The position numbers were made by a program, and so were the translations under genes. A stretch of DNA of 64,000 nt from Chloroflexi bacterium OHK40 (lineage in GTDB: Bacteria > Chloroflexota > Chloroflexia > Chloroflexales > Chloroflexaceae), in assembly GCA_004367505.1 (NCBI GenBank), contig SFCB01000179.1, positions 19,526 through 83,525 of the forward strand, in the 5' to 3' direction. The notes below the pieces were generated by a model. That model did not search any database. It worked only from the letters and a program-made list of their open reading frames with translations, and was not told the origin of the DNA. Below, piece after piece: positions 26,089-38,085 of this stretch (within the stretch, counting starts at the first letter, position 1; every line of letters starts with the position of its first letter).

Positions 26089-26604
26089 TCACCCTTGGGC
26101 CGGTCGGGCCACAAGCCGGCGCCAGGTGAGGATGAGCCCGACGGCCAGCGCCGTCATCCAGAGCTTGCCGACGATCTGGCCAGGAAGGAAGCTCAGTGAA
26201 CCAAAGGCCAGCCAGAGGAAGAGGGCGCTATCTACCACGATGCCCACGGTGTTCGAGGCAACCACGGCGCCGAGCCAACTCTTCCGGCGCAGCGGCGTGT
26301 AGACTGCGAAGTCGGCCAGTTCGCTAAAGAGGAAGGCAAGGCCGCTCGCCAGCGCCAGCTGCGCGCTCAGCCCGGCCGACACTGCGGCGCCGGTGATGAT
26401 GGCGGCGATCACCCAGCGGCGCCCGATGGCCTCCTGCAGGGCGTCGCGGAGTGAGAAGGCGAGGCCGGCAAAGTAGACCCCCGCGGGGGCCACCAGGCCG
26501 AAGCCAACCGGCACGATGCCAAACATCGTGATCGCCAGGTTGGCGGCGAAGATCGTCAGGATGTAGCCGACGAGCGTGATGATGCCGACGGTGCGCTGGG
26601 ACAT
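26089..26604 (-). CDS. VUT/YhhQ family (COG1738) preQ0 transporter
   Basis: Multiple TM segments; MSQRTVGIITLVGYILTIFAANLAITMFGIVPVGFGLVAPAGVYFAGLAFSLRDALQEAIGRRWV. Confidence 0.8.
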   Translation of the reverse strand: MSQRTVGIITLVGYILTIFAANLAITMFGIVPVGFGLVAPAGVYFAGLAFSLRDALQEAIGRRWVIAAIITGAAVSAGLSAQLALASGLAFLFSELADFAVYTPLRRKSWLGAVVASNTVGIVVDSALFLWLAFGSLSFLPGQIVGKLWMTALAVGLILTWRRLVARPAQG

Positions 26605-26615
26605 GGGGCTCCTCA

Positions 26616-27320
26616 CTAAAGGTCTTCTGGCTGGCGGTATGGCGCGCATCCCGACCAGTCGATCGCAACAGCGTAAGGGATCGGGTCGATGACGCCCACC
26701 GCGCGGAAGGCGCCGACGCGCAGTTGGCAGGCGTCGCATGTGCCGCAGGCGCGCTCTCCGCCGAGGTAGCAGGTCCAGGTAAGATGGATGGGTGCGCCGA
26801 GTGCGATGGCCCGGCGCACGATGGCGGCCTTGTCATCGGCGATGAGCGGGCGGGCGATGGTGAACTCGCGCTCGGTGGCGAGGCGCAAGGTCTGCTCGGC
26901 GGCGGCGAGGAAGGGCTCGCGGCAGTCCGGGTAGTTCAGCGCGTCGGCTCCGTTCCAGCCGCCGACCAGATGCGTGGCCGGGCCAAGCAGCGCATGGGCC
27001 ACGGCGTAGGAGATCAGGATCAGGTTGCGGTTCGGGACGTAGGTTGGCGCCACTGTCTCGTCAAGCGCGCTGAGGTCGCGCCCCTGGGGGATGTCGCCCT
27101 GGCCGGTGAGACGCGAGCCGCGGATCGGCGCGAGGGTGAGAGTCTGGTGGGGTACGCGGTAGTAGGCGGCGACAGCCTCGGCCGCCGCGATCTCGCGGGC
27201 GTGGCGCTGTCCGTACTCGAAGGATAGGGCGCCGAGCACGGTGATGCGCTCGCTCAGCGCCCAGGCGAGAGCGGTGACGGAGTCGAGTCCGCCACTCAGC
27301 AGTATCAGTGCATCGGGCAC
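26616..27320 (-). CDS. queC: 7-cyano-7-deazaguanine synthase
   Basis: LILLSGGLDSVTALAWAL; PNRNLILISYAVAHAL; Zn motif CGTCDACQLR; GTG start with AGGAG upstream. Confidence 0.92.
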   Translation of the reverse strand: MPDALILLSGGLDSVTALAWALSERITVLGALSFEYGQRHAREIAAAEAVAAYYRVPHQTLTLAPIRGSRLTGQGDIPQGRDLSALDETVAPTYVPNRNLILISYAVAHALLGPATHLVGGWNGADALNYPDCREPFLAAAEQTLRLATEREFTIARPLIADDKAAIVRRAIALGAPIHLTWTCYLGGERACGTCDACQLRVGAFRAVGVIDPIPYAVAIDWSGCAPYRQPEDL

Positions 27321-27375
27321 GGGCTTGCTCCTGGGCGCCGGGTGGGCGCGCAGCACGAGGGTCGAGTGCGGCGGG

Positions 27376-27384
27376 ATTATAGCA
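27376..27384 (-). promoter_or_regulatory. extended -10 of the queC operon (TGCTATAAT on minus strand)
   Basis: Reverse complement of ATTATAGCA. Confidence 0.5.
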
Positions 27385-27417
27385 CACTCATGCCGGTCTG
27401 CCTCTCGATTTCCTGCT

Positions 27418-28010
27418 GATAGACTGGCGGCTGCGCGGCGTCTCCTTCTGGCTGGGCCTGCCGCTGGCCTTCTGGATATTCGACCGCGTTCCGGCCATCG
27501 TCAGCCTTGCCCGCCAGCAGGCATTGGCACGGCTAGAGCCCTCGCACCTGAGCGTTCGGGAAGTCCAAGGGATTTCGTGGATGGAAGCGCTACCCCCCCG
27601 TTCGGACGACCCGTTGCTTGCCCACGCGCTGGCTGCGGGCGCTGAGGCCCGGCGCGGCGGCAAACGCGCCGCCACCTGGATGCTACTCGGCCAGGCTCTG
27701 GCCCGCGCCAAGGCCGGCGGCAACGCGACGGGCTTGTTCGGCGCCCACCAATTGCTCGGCCAAATCGCCTATGAGTTGGGCAACCTCGACACTGCCCAGA
27801 AGCATCATGAGGTGCTGCTGGGCCAGAGTCAGACGCTCGGCTTCCTGTTCGGCGAGCCTCCTTGATGCACAATCCCGGGCTAATCGCCGCGCTCCGAGGC
27901 GACGCGGCTCGGGCGCGTTATCTCATCAGCACGGCGGCTGCACACTACGAGACCATCGGACGCATGACTGCGGCCACGGCCGCAGGCGAACCTGGCGCGG
28001 CTCATCGAGC
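27418..28010 (+). pseudogene. decayed TPR-type protein fragments
   Basis: RQQALARLEPSHLSVREVQGISWMEALPP...LLGQIAYELGNLDTAQKHHEVLLGQS / HNPGLIAALRGDAARARYLISTAAAHYETIGRMTAAT in shifted frames. Confidence 0.45.
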
Positions 28011-28202
28011 AATGGGCTCGGCAGACCAGCGGGGCTGCCGCGCTGGGCCTCAGCTGATTGTTGCCCTTCGCTGTCGGTACGACCGCCAAAGCACCTGTCC
28101 AATAATGGCAGGTATAGGCTATCTATAATAATTACCGTTTCTAGTACCCACTCGCGCCCAGACGCGTCGGCATCACAGCGCCCCACGGGCCGATCGGCCG
28201 GC

Positions 28203-29660
28203 TCACACCCAGCGTGGCGCACGCTGATCGCGCACCTGCCCGGCCCGGGTATCGGCCAGCGCCAGGCGCGCGGCGTGGGCCCCGCACATGCCGTGAACCC
28301 CGGGGCCGGGTGGGGTGGCAGACGAGCAAAGATAGATGCCGGGCGCTGGTGTTCGGTGGGGGCGTAGGCTCAGTACTGGCCGGGCGAGCAGTTGGCGCCA
28401 GTCGGGCAGGCCACCGCTAATATCCCCGCCGATCAGGTTGGTGTTCCAGGCCTCCATGGCCGCGCAGTCCATGGCGTGGCGGGCGAGCACACGCTCGCGG
28501 AAGCCAGGCGCGAATCGTTCGATCTGCGCCTCAACCAGGGCCGTCATGTCGGCTGTTGAGCCGTTTGGCACGTGGCAGTAAGCCCAGAGCGTATGCCGGC
28601 CCTCTGGCGCGCGGGTCGGATCAAAGAGGGTTGGCTGAGCCAGGAGCACGTAGGGGCGCGTGGGATGCTGTCCCTGGGCCGGTGCCCGCTCCGAGGCGGC
28701 GATCTCCGCCAGCGTACCGCCGAGGTGGACCGTAGCAGCGCGGGCGCAGGCGGGGTTGGCCCAGGGCACCGGGCCAGCGAGCGCGTAGTCGAGCTTGAAG
28801 ACCCCGGGCCCGAGCCGGAAGCGGGACAGCCGCCTGCGGTAGCCCGGGGGCAGGCGCTCCCCGGCGATGGCGAGCAGTTGCCTGGGGGTCAGGTCGAAGA
28901 GGTAGGCCGCCGCAGGGGGGAGCTCGTCGATATGGGCAACGGGCCAGCCGGTGCGGATCTCGCCGCCGTGGTGCCGCAGGCACGCTGCCAGGGCATCGGC
29001 GATCGCCTGGGCGCCGCCCTGGGGGATGGGCCAGCCGACCACGTGGCCGAGGGCGCCGAGCACGATGGTTGGGGCGGCACTCAGGGGCGCTTCCAGCGGC
29101 AGGAAGGAGTGAGCGCCGATGCCGGCGAGCAGCGCGGGGGCGGCCTCTTCGCGGAAGAGCGCCCGGGCGAGCAGCGTGACCGGCCAGATCGCCCGGAGCC
29201 CGAAGCGGACCGCGGCGATGGGGTAGGGCGGGGGGCGCAGCGGGTCGAGCACGAAGGGCTGGATGCGGCCCCACCAGCGCACGAGGGGCGCCATGAGCCG
29301 CCAGTAGGCGGGGCCATCACGGCCCAGCCCGGCCGCTGTTGCCCCCACCGAGCGCTCCAGCGTTGTGGCGCGACCGCCATCGAGCGGGTGGGCGACCGGT
29401 GTGGGTGGCTGCACCCAGCGTAGGCCGTAGCGCTCTAGCCCGAGCGAGCGGAGGATCGGCGAAGCAACGCCAAATGGATGCACCGCCGAGCCGAGATCAT
29501 GGGTGAAGCCGGGCAGGCTGAGCGGCGCCGAGGAGACTCCGCCGCCAACTGTGTCGCGGGCCTCTACGAGCAGCACCCGCCGGCCAGCCCTGGCAAGCAC
29601 ACACGCAGCGACCAGGCCGTTGGGCCCGGCGCCAACCACGACTGCATCATAGCCACTCAT
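28203..29660 (-). CDS. FAD-dependent oxidoreductase, phytoene desaturase (CrtI)-like
   Basis: YDAVVVGAGPNGLVAACVLARAGRRVLLVEARDTVGGGVSSAPLSLPGFTHDLGSAVHPF. Confidence 0.9.
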   Translation of the reverse strand: MSGYDAVVVGAGPNGLVAACVLARAGRRVLLVEARDTVGGGVSSAPLSLPGFTHDLGSAVHPFGVASPILRSLGLERYGLRWVQPPTPVAHPLDGGRATTLERSVGATAAGLGRDGPAYWRLMAPLVRWWGRIQPFVLDPLRPPPYPIAAVRFGLRAIWPVTLLARALFREEAAPALLAGIGAHSFLPLEAPLSAAPTIVLGALGHVVGWPIPQGGAQAIADALAACLRHHGGEIRTGWPVAHIDELPPAAAYLFDLTPRQLLAIAGERLPPGYRRRLSRFRLGPGVFKLDYALAGPVPWANPACARAATVHLGGTLAEIAASERAPAQGQHPTRPYVLLAQPTLFDPTRAPEGRHTLWAYCHVPNGSTADMTALVEAQIERFAPGFRERVLARHAMDCAAMEAWNTNLIGGDISGGLPDWRQLLARPVLSLRPHRTPAPGIYLCSSATPPGPGVHGMCGAHAARLALADTRAGQVRDQRAPRWV

Positions 29661-30000
29661 ACGAGAAGCCTAGCAGTTTTTCTATGGCCTGGCAAGGCGC
29701 TGCCGGGTGCCGATGGTGTCCGGCGCCTGGCGTACACAACACCAGGCGCCGGGTGCTAGTGCAACGATTGTGCCATCAGCGCCCGTGATGGGTGGACACC
29801 TGCCCGTGGTGCGCGCAGCCCCACCTCTTCTCCCGCGTGTGGGAGAGGGGGCAGGCCCCTGCCCCCGCGCAAGCGCCTGCCCCCGCGCAAGTGGGGGTGA
29901 GGGCCAGCAGCTTGCTCCGCCAGGGGACTTCCAAGAGCACTCCCATTCGGGGGAAGGTCGCGATGTGCTACCATCCAGCGCGCAGCCTGAAGCTATGGCT

Positions 30001-30101
30001 CGAAGGCAAGGTTTCAGGCCGCTTGACAGTCTGGGTGCATCCAGGGCTTGCGGCTGCTGCGGCCCTGTCTCTTGTACCCGGTTCCCTGTACCCTTGCCTG
30101 A
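30001..30101 (-). repeat. dispersed ~100-bp repeat, copy A (inverted relative to copy B)
   Basis: Reverse complement matches 52318-52414: GGTACAGGGA..GGGTACA.GAGACAGGGC..CAAGCCCTGGATG...TCAAGCGGCC.GAAACCTTGCCTT. Confidence 0.8.
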
Positions 30102-30111
30102 GGAGGACCCG

Positions 30112-30987
30112 ATGACTGGCACCCCGTTGGCTGGCTACCTGACCCGTCACCAGACGCCCGCCGGGCCACGCTGGGCGCTCGACGGGCGCTATCTGCCCGT
30201 CTCGCTCACGCTCGCCGAGTTGCTCGCCGCGCCGCTTGCCGAGATGGTCCGGCAGCTTCACCAGGCGCCGGTTGGCGAGGTCGCCACCGAGCCGCTGCTG
30301 GCCCCGGTGGAGCCAGACCAGGAGGTGTGGGCCAGCGGGGTTACCTACCTGCGGAGCCGCGATGCGCGCGAGGCCGAGTCGTCGGCGCGGGACGTGTACG
30401 CCCGCGTCTACAATGCCGAGCGTCCCGAGCTGTTCTTCAAAGCGATCGGCCGCCGGGTCGTCGGGCCGGGGGGCGTGGTTGGCATCCGGTACGACAGCAG
30501 TTGGGATGTGCCGGAGCCCGAGATCGTGCTAGTGGTGAACAGCGCGCTGGAGATCGTGGGCTACTGTGCCGGTAACGACATGTCGTCGCGCTCGATTGAG
30601 GGCGAGAACCCGCTCTACTTGCCCCAGGCCAAGACCTACGATCGCTCGTGCGCTCTGGGCCCCGGCATCCGGCTCGCGCCGGCCGAGGAGCTCGCCGCGC
30701 TGCAGGTGCGGCTCTCGATCTGGCGTGCCGGCGCTGTTGTGTTTGCCGGCGAGACTCGTGCGGCGCAGATGCGCCGCCGCTTCACCGAGTTGGTCCACTA
30801 TCTCGGCCGGGCGCTCTCCTTCCCCTACGGCGCCCTACTCATGACCGGCACCGGGATCGTTCCCCCCGAGTCGTTTACGCTCCAGCCCGGCGACCGGGTC
30901 GAGATCCGTGTGGGCGACCTGGCGCTCGTGAACGATGTGGCGATGACGCCGGATCGCCGCCCTGAGCGTGAAGCGCGGCGTGCGTGA
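30112..30987 (+). CDS. fumarylacetoacetate hydrolase family protein
   Basis: VWASGVTYLRSRDAR...GRRVVGPGGVVGIRYDSSWDVPEPEIVLVVN...IVGYCAGNDMSSRSIEGENPLYLPQAKTYDRSCALGP; start downstream of track ORF start. Confidence 0.9.
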   Translation: MTGTPLAGYLTRHQTPAGPRWALDGRYLPVSLTLAELLAAPLAEMVRQLHQAPVGEVATEPLLAPVEPDQEVWASGVTYLRSRDAREAESSARDVYARVYNAERPELFFKAIGRRVVGPGGVVGIRYDSSWDVPEPEIVLVVNSALEIVGYCAGNDMSSRSIEGENPLYLPQAKTYDRSCALGPGIRLAPAEELAALQVRLSIWRAGAVVFAGETRAAQMRRRFTELVHYLGRALSFPYGALLMTGTGIVPPESFTLQPGDRVEIRVGDLALVNDVAMTPDRRPEREARRA

Positions 30988-33408
<2,421 letters not shown>

Positions 33409-33600
33409 CGCGAGAACCGGGGACCAGGAGCCAGGAACTGCAAGCGGATGGCTCTCTGAGGCGCGGCAGCCCCTGGCAGATGGCTCTGCCGTTCCGGGAA
33501 GTGCTCCCGGACGCTAGCCGGGGAGCGCTCGGTCTTCTCGTTGTACCTTGCGCTCCCACGGCCTGCCTGGCGGCACACGCCACGAACGACAGCCGGAGGC

Positions 33601-35454
33601 CTAGTCGTCGTCGTCGCGGGTCACCAGTTCGACACCGAGCAGGCGTAGCTGGATGGCGCTGGGTGTGCCGCTGAACTCGGGGAAGAGCTGCATGCAGGCG
33701 CGCTCGAAGCACTGCATCTGCCGGCCGCCCTCGTCGCTCGTTAGTCCGGCGATCGGTAGACCGAAGATCGCCAGCCCGCCGCGCTCGGTCCAGTAGAGCC
33801 GGAAGGGAACCGCGATCACGTGGCCAGTCTCGCTGAAGTACCAGCGCCGGTCGTCGTCGTCGAGGTCATCGTCGTCGATGCCGGGACGCCCGTAGCCTAG
33901 CTCGGCCGCCAGCCGGCCAAGCAGGATCACTCCGCCGGGGCCGTACTCCATGCGGGCCCGCTCGAAGAGCTGGATCACCGTCCCGTCGTCGGTCGTCTGC
34001 GGTTCACCGATCGGCAGGCCGAAGATCGGCAGGCCACCGCGCTCCCAGGCGGCGCGGAAGCGGGGATCGATGCGCTCCAGGGGCAGGCGGGCAACTTCAG
34101 CCGGGGTGGGCTGAGGGGTAGGCTGGGGCGTGGTGGGGGTGTCCAGCGGCAGCTGGATGGGGGGCAGGGCCACCTGGCGCGAGCCGGAGGTGTCGCTGAA
34201 GGTGAGCCGGCTCGTGGCCGCAAAGCTGGACGAGCCACGGTCATCGTCGTCGTCGTCATCGTCGCCCCCGCCGAGCAGGCGGAAGGAGATGGTGATGACC
34301 AGGACATCGTTGCGGTGGACGACGTTGTTGCTCCCGACGCCGATCACGACCTGGCGGCCATCCCAGGAGCGAACGTAGCCGGTGCCCTGGTCGAAGCGCA
34401 CGTCGGAGAGGTCGTAGCGCCCACCGCCACCGTCATCGTCGTCATCGTCGCCGCTGCTCCCACCGCCGCAATCGAGCCAGAGGAAGGTACCGTTGGAGCG
34501 ACCGCCGGTATTCTTGATCGTGATCTGGATGATCACGAAGGTGATGTTGTTGATGATCTCGATGCGCGGGCGAACGGCGCCATCATCGATGATGAAGTCG
34601 GCGGGCGGGCCGGTGCGCGGCGGCTCCTCCCCGGCGGGCGGGGCCGCATCGGGGCAGTGGGCACTATCGAAGCTGATCCGCAGATCGGAGCCGTTGAGCT
34701 TGAGCGCATCGCCGACGATCAGGCCACTGATGGTGCTATCGCTGCCCGAGAGCTCGACGGTACCGCCGGGGCCGTAGATCACGCCGGCGAGCGAGCTATT
34801 GCTGCCACCGAGCTTGATCACCGAGGCGCCCACCTCGCGCTTACCCGAGAAGAGCAGCAGGCCATCGGCGTAGGGCGTGGCCTGGATCGTCGAGCCGCTC
34901 ACATCGATCGCGCCTGCGGCCACAATGGTGAAGGTGCCGGTGATATTGCTCGCGCTGAGCTTGGCATCCCCGGTCACGTAGTAGAGGCCGCTGAGGGTGC
35001 GGGGCTCGGAGACATCGAGATCGCCATCGACGCGGGTGTAGCGGCCCTCGCTCAGGGCCTCCTCGGCCAGCCTGCCGCCAGGCTGGTAATCGGCGAGGGT
35101 GTAGCGCACGGGCGCGCTGGTGGCGGAGACCCGGGAGGGGGACGGGTAGGTATTGGCATCGCCGCCGTCGTCGAAGAGCGTCACATACTCCACAGCGCCG
35201 CTGATCGTGTTGTTCGAGCCGCTGATGCGGAAGTCGGCGTTGGAGCGGGCCTTGCCGGTGATCGTACTGGTGCTGCCGGAGATCGTCAGGGTCTCATCGC
35301 GGCCCTGGCCGTTGGCCCAGAGGGCGTAGCCATCGCTACAGGAGGCCTGGTCCGCCTGAGCGGCGGCAGGGCGGGGTGAGGTGACGCTAAGCAGCAGCAG
35401 AACCACTGCCAGCGCGAGTCGCCAGAGAGGCGACTGTCGGTTCGGGTTGCTCAT
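33601..35454 (-). CDS. secreted protein with poly-Asp linkers
   Basis: Signal peptide LALAVVLLLLSVTSPRPAAAQA; GDDDDDDGGGG, GGGDDDDDDDDRG, DDDDLDDDDRR, terminal RDDDD; two FGLPI repeats. Confidence 0.8.
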   Translation of the reverse strand: MSNPNRQSPLWRLALAVVLLLLSVTSPRPAAAQADQASCSDGYALWANGQGRDETLTISGSTSTITGKARSNADFRISGSNNTISGAVEYVTLFDDGGDANTYPSPSRVSATSAPVRYTLADYQPGGRLAEEALSEGRYTRVDGDLDVSEPRTLSGLYYVTGDAKLSASNITGTFTIVAAGAIDVSGSTIQATPYADGLLLFSGKREVGASVIKLGGSNSSLAGVIYGPGGTVELSGSDSTISGLIVGDALKLNGSDLRISFDSAHCPDAAPPAGEEPPRTGPPADFIIDDGAVRPRIEIINNITFVIIQITIKNTGGRSNGTFLWLDCGGGSSGDDDDDDGGGGRYDLSDVRFDQGTGYVRSWDGRQVVIGVGSNNVVHRNDVLVITISFRLLGGGDDDDDDDDRGSSSFAATSRLTFSDTSGSRQVALPPIQLPLDTPTTPQPTPQPTPAEVARLPLERIDPRFRAAWERGGLPIFGLPIGEPQTTDDGTVIQLFERARMEYGPGGVILLGRLAAELGYGRPGIDDDDLDDDDRRWYFSETGHVIAVPFRLYWTERGGLAIFGLPIAGLTSDEGGRQMQCFERACMQLFPEFSGTPSAIQLRLLGVELVTRDDDD

Positions 35455-35528
35455 GGGGCTCCTTTCGCTACTCGGTGGCGTGTTGACCGGCCGGTGCACG
35501 TGCCACTGGTGAGCAGATCCGCAAGGGT

Positions 35529-35570
35529 CCCCAAAAATACAACCGATCTTCTACTGGCCCCAAAAATACA
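35529..35570. repeat. direct repeat CCCCAAAAATACA x2, 29-bp period, upstream of poly-Asp protein gene
   Basis: 35529-35541 and 35558-35570. Confidence 0.6.
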
Positions 35571-35837
35571 CGCAATCAAAGGCCTGTGTGCGCGAGGCGT
35601 TGTGCTACAAAGGGGCTGGCGGGCCATCTGGGCCTCGCCGCCGATGCGCGCGTGAGCCGGAGCTGCCATGAGCTCGCCCCTTCGACACGGGACAGCCGCC
35701 CCGGCAGGGCGGCTGTACGTAGACGAACGTGGGGTGTGGTGTAAGGTCTTGCGGTACACGCGGGGGTGTCGCCCCCTGCGCAGGGGGCGTGCGTCGCCGC
35801 GAGCCGCGACCGAAGTGCCAGGGCGCAGGCGACGGGG

Positions 35838-37020
35838 CTAGCTGGCGCGGTCCATGCGGGCGATCCAGCGCTGGGGATCGCGAATCTCCTCCAGGGAGGG
35901 GAGGTGCTCGGCGCGCTCCCAGACGCGAGCGGCAAACGCGGAGCCCCGGGCGGCGGTGACGGCATTGACGAAGGCCTCGCCCTGCTGGTACTGGGCGAGC
36001 TTAAGGTCCATGCCGGTGATGCGGTTGAAGAGCTGCTCGACGAGGGTGCGGCTCGATTGGCGCTGGGCCACGCGCTGCTCGATCTGGTCGAAGCTGGGGA
36101 GGAGGCGCCGGCCGACGACGTTCATCACGTGGTTGCCGTAGCCCTCAACGAGCGACATGAGCGCCTGGAGCTGGTCGAAGATCCGGCGCTGCTCAGGGGT
36201 CAGCACCAGCTCGATCCAGTGGCGGCCGCTGCCCCAGCCCTGGGCGAGGCGAAGGAGCATCTGAGGGAGACTGCTGCCGAGGCTTTCGAGCTGGGTGTTG
36301 AGCTGGTCGAAGTACTGCTGGAGCAGACCACGGAAGTGCTGGCGAACCCAGGGGTAGGCCTCGAACTCAAAGGCGTGGGTGGCCTCGTGGAGCGCGATCC
36401 AGAGGCGGAAGTCCTCATCATTGAGGCCGAGCTGGCCCTGAACGCGGGCGATATTGGGCTCAACGAAGTAGAGCGCGCCACGGGTGGCCGGGTCGGGCGA
36501 GAGCAGGCTCAGGTCGTACTGGCCGAGCACGCGGCGGGCGAGGTAGCCAAGCAGCACCCCGAGCTGAGCGCCGAGGAACCTGCCATTGAGCTCACCGAGC
36601 AGGAGCGCGGCCGCGCCGCGACCGCCGCCATTGCGCTCATAGAGCTCCTCGATCGGGCGAAAGAGCTGCTCGAACGAGGTGAAGTTGGCCTCAAGCCACT
36701 CGCGCCGATCGTGCACATAGACGCGGCTGATAGGCTGGGGGAGCTGGACGCCGAGGTACTCGGCGATGAGCGGCTCACTCTGCTTGACGAGGCGCAGATA
36801 CTGCTCGTGGCGGTAGGCGCGCTCGCCGACCGGGGCCTGCTCCCACTGAGAGACGCGCATCGCCACGGCGCGGGCCTGAGCCCAGTCGATCAGGCGGGTA
36901 GGGGTGCGCGCCTCGCTGCGGGCGCGGCTCTCGATATAGTAGCGCGCCGCGGCGCCCGCCACGACCCCGACGAGCAGGATCGTCCCGAGCCGGCGCAGGT
37001 CATCACCTGGTTTTGCCACT
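35838..37020 (-). CDS. zinc-dependent metalloprotease-like protein (DUF2342 / F420-biosynthesis-associated type), membrane anchored
   Basis: N-terminal TM; LWIALHEATHAFEFEAYPWVRQHFRGLL; YFVEPNI. Confidence 0.75.
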
Positions 37021-37256
37021 GGCGTGTTCCTTTCTGCGGGTGGCAGGGTAATAGAGGGAGTGTAGCACGGGGGGGGATCGTTTGTCCAACGGGGCGAGAG
37101 GCCCGAGTGCGGCGTGGGCAAGTCGGGTGGGGGAGGTTTGGGGCAGGCGGCGCGTCGCCCATCGGGATAGCTGCGGTGCAAGCGCGACGGCGGCAACAGC
37201 GAGTGCTGCGCCGCCGTCGTCATGGGCATTGGGGCCAGTCTGGCCAGTGCTAACGA

Positions 37257-37781
37257 CTAGAAGGCCACCAGCACAGGGCGCGGGTCGTCCACACGTAGCA
37301 CCGACTCCTGGTCGAACTGGTTGGTGTACAGTTGGCGAATCTCCTCAACCAGTGCGCTGGCCTCTGCCCGGTCCTCATACGGGTAGAAGAGGACGAGCAC
37401 GTAGCTGGTCTCCTCGACAATCGTACCGTCGGCCTCGCGAAACTGGCCACGGCCGGTGAGCAACGTCAGCCCGTCGGGGAAGCGGGGGGTGATCTCCGCA
37501 TCGAGGAAGCGCGCGAACTCACGCCGCGAAACGTCAGGGCCAGGGCGCTCGCTACCGAAGTAGAGCTCGGTGCGGGCGAACAGCTGTGCGTCCACTCCGG
37601 GGATGGTGGACTGCGCTTCGGGGAAAGCTGGTACAGCCGTGGCAACAGCGGTTGGCGCGGCCTGGGCTTCGGCGCGCTCAGCTCCGCCGAGGGTCAGGCC
37701 GCTGAAAAGCAACGTCAGGACGGCGCCAATACTGACGACAGTGGCGGCTACGAAGGTGAGCGTCGTACGTGTGCCCTGCAT
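37257..37781 (-). CDS. secreted DUF3574-like protein
   Basis: Signal peptide; RTELYFGSERPGPDVSRREFARFLDAEITPRFPDGLTLLTGRGQF. Confidence 0.75.
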   Translation of the reverse strand: MQGTRTTLTFVAATVVSIGAVLTLLFSGLTLGGAERAEAQAAPTAVATAVPAFPEAQSTIPGVDAQLFARTELYFGSERPGPDVSRREFARFLDAEITPRFPDGLTLLTGRGQFREADGTIVEETSYVLVLFYPYEDRAEASALVEEIRQLYTNQFDQESVLRVDDPRPVLVAF

Positions 37782-38085
37782 AGTGGTCGGTCTCCTTTAG
37801 CTCTGGTGAATAGCGCTGTAGGCCGGTTAGCAGCGCGAAGCGCTGCCCGAGTGGTCCCTCGCTCCAGGCGATGAACCAGCGCAAGCCTACTCGGGGGAGC
37901 CTGACAAATGATCGACACACAGACCAGCCGTTGGCCGCCGGCTGTCGATTGTTTGTCGACCAGGCCCGGCCTCCGGGAGCTGGCCGCCAATGATCCCTCT
38001 GGCCATCGGTCGCCGGCCCGATCTTTCATGCGCAAAGGTGTGCTAGAATCGAGGCTCACTCCCTCATGAGAAGGAACACGCCCCT

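Noticed and set aside
29870-29905. Tandem CCTGCCCCCGCGCAAG repeat as a functional element
   Set aside because: Only two imperfect copies in a G/C-rich leader; low complexity is sufficient explanation.
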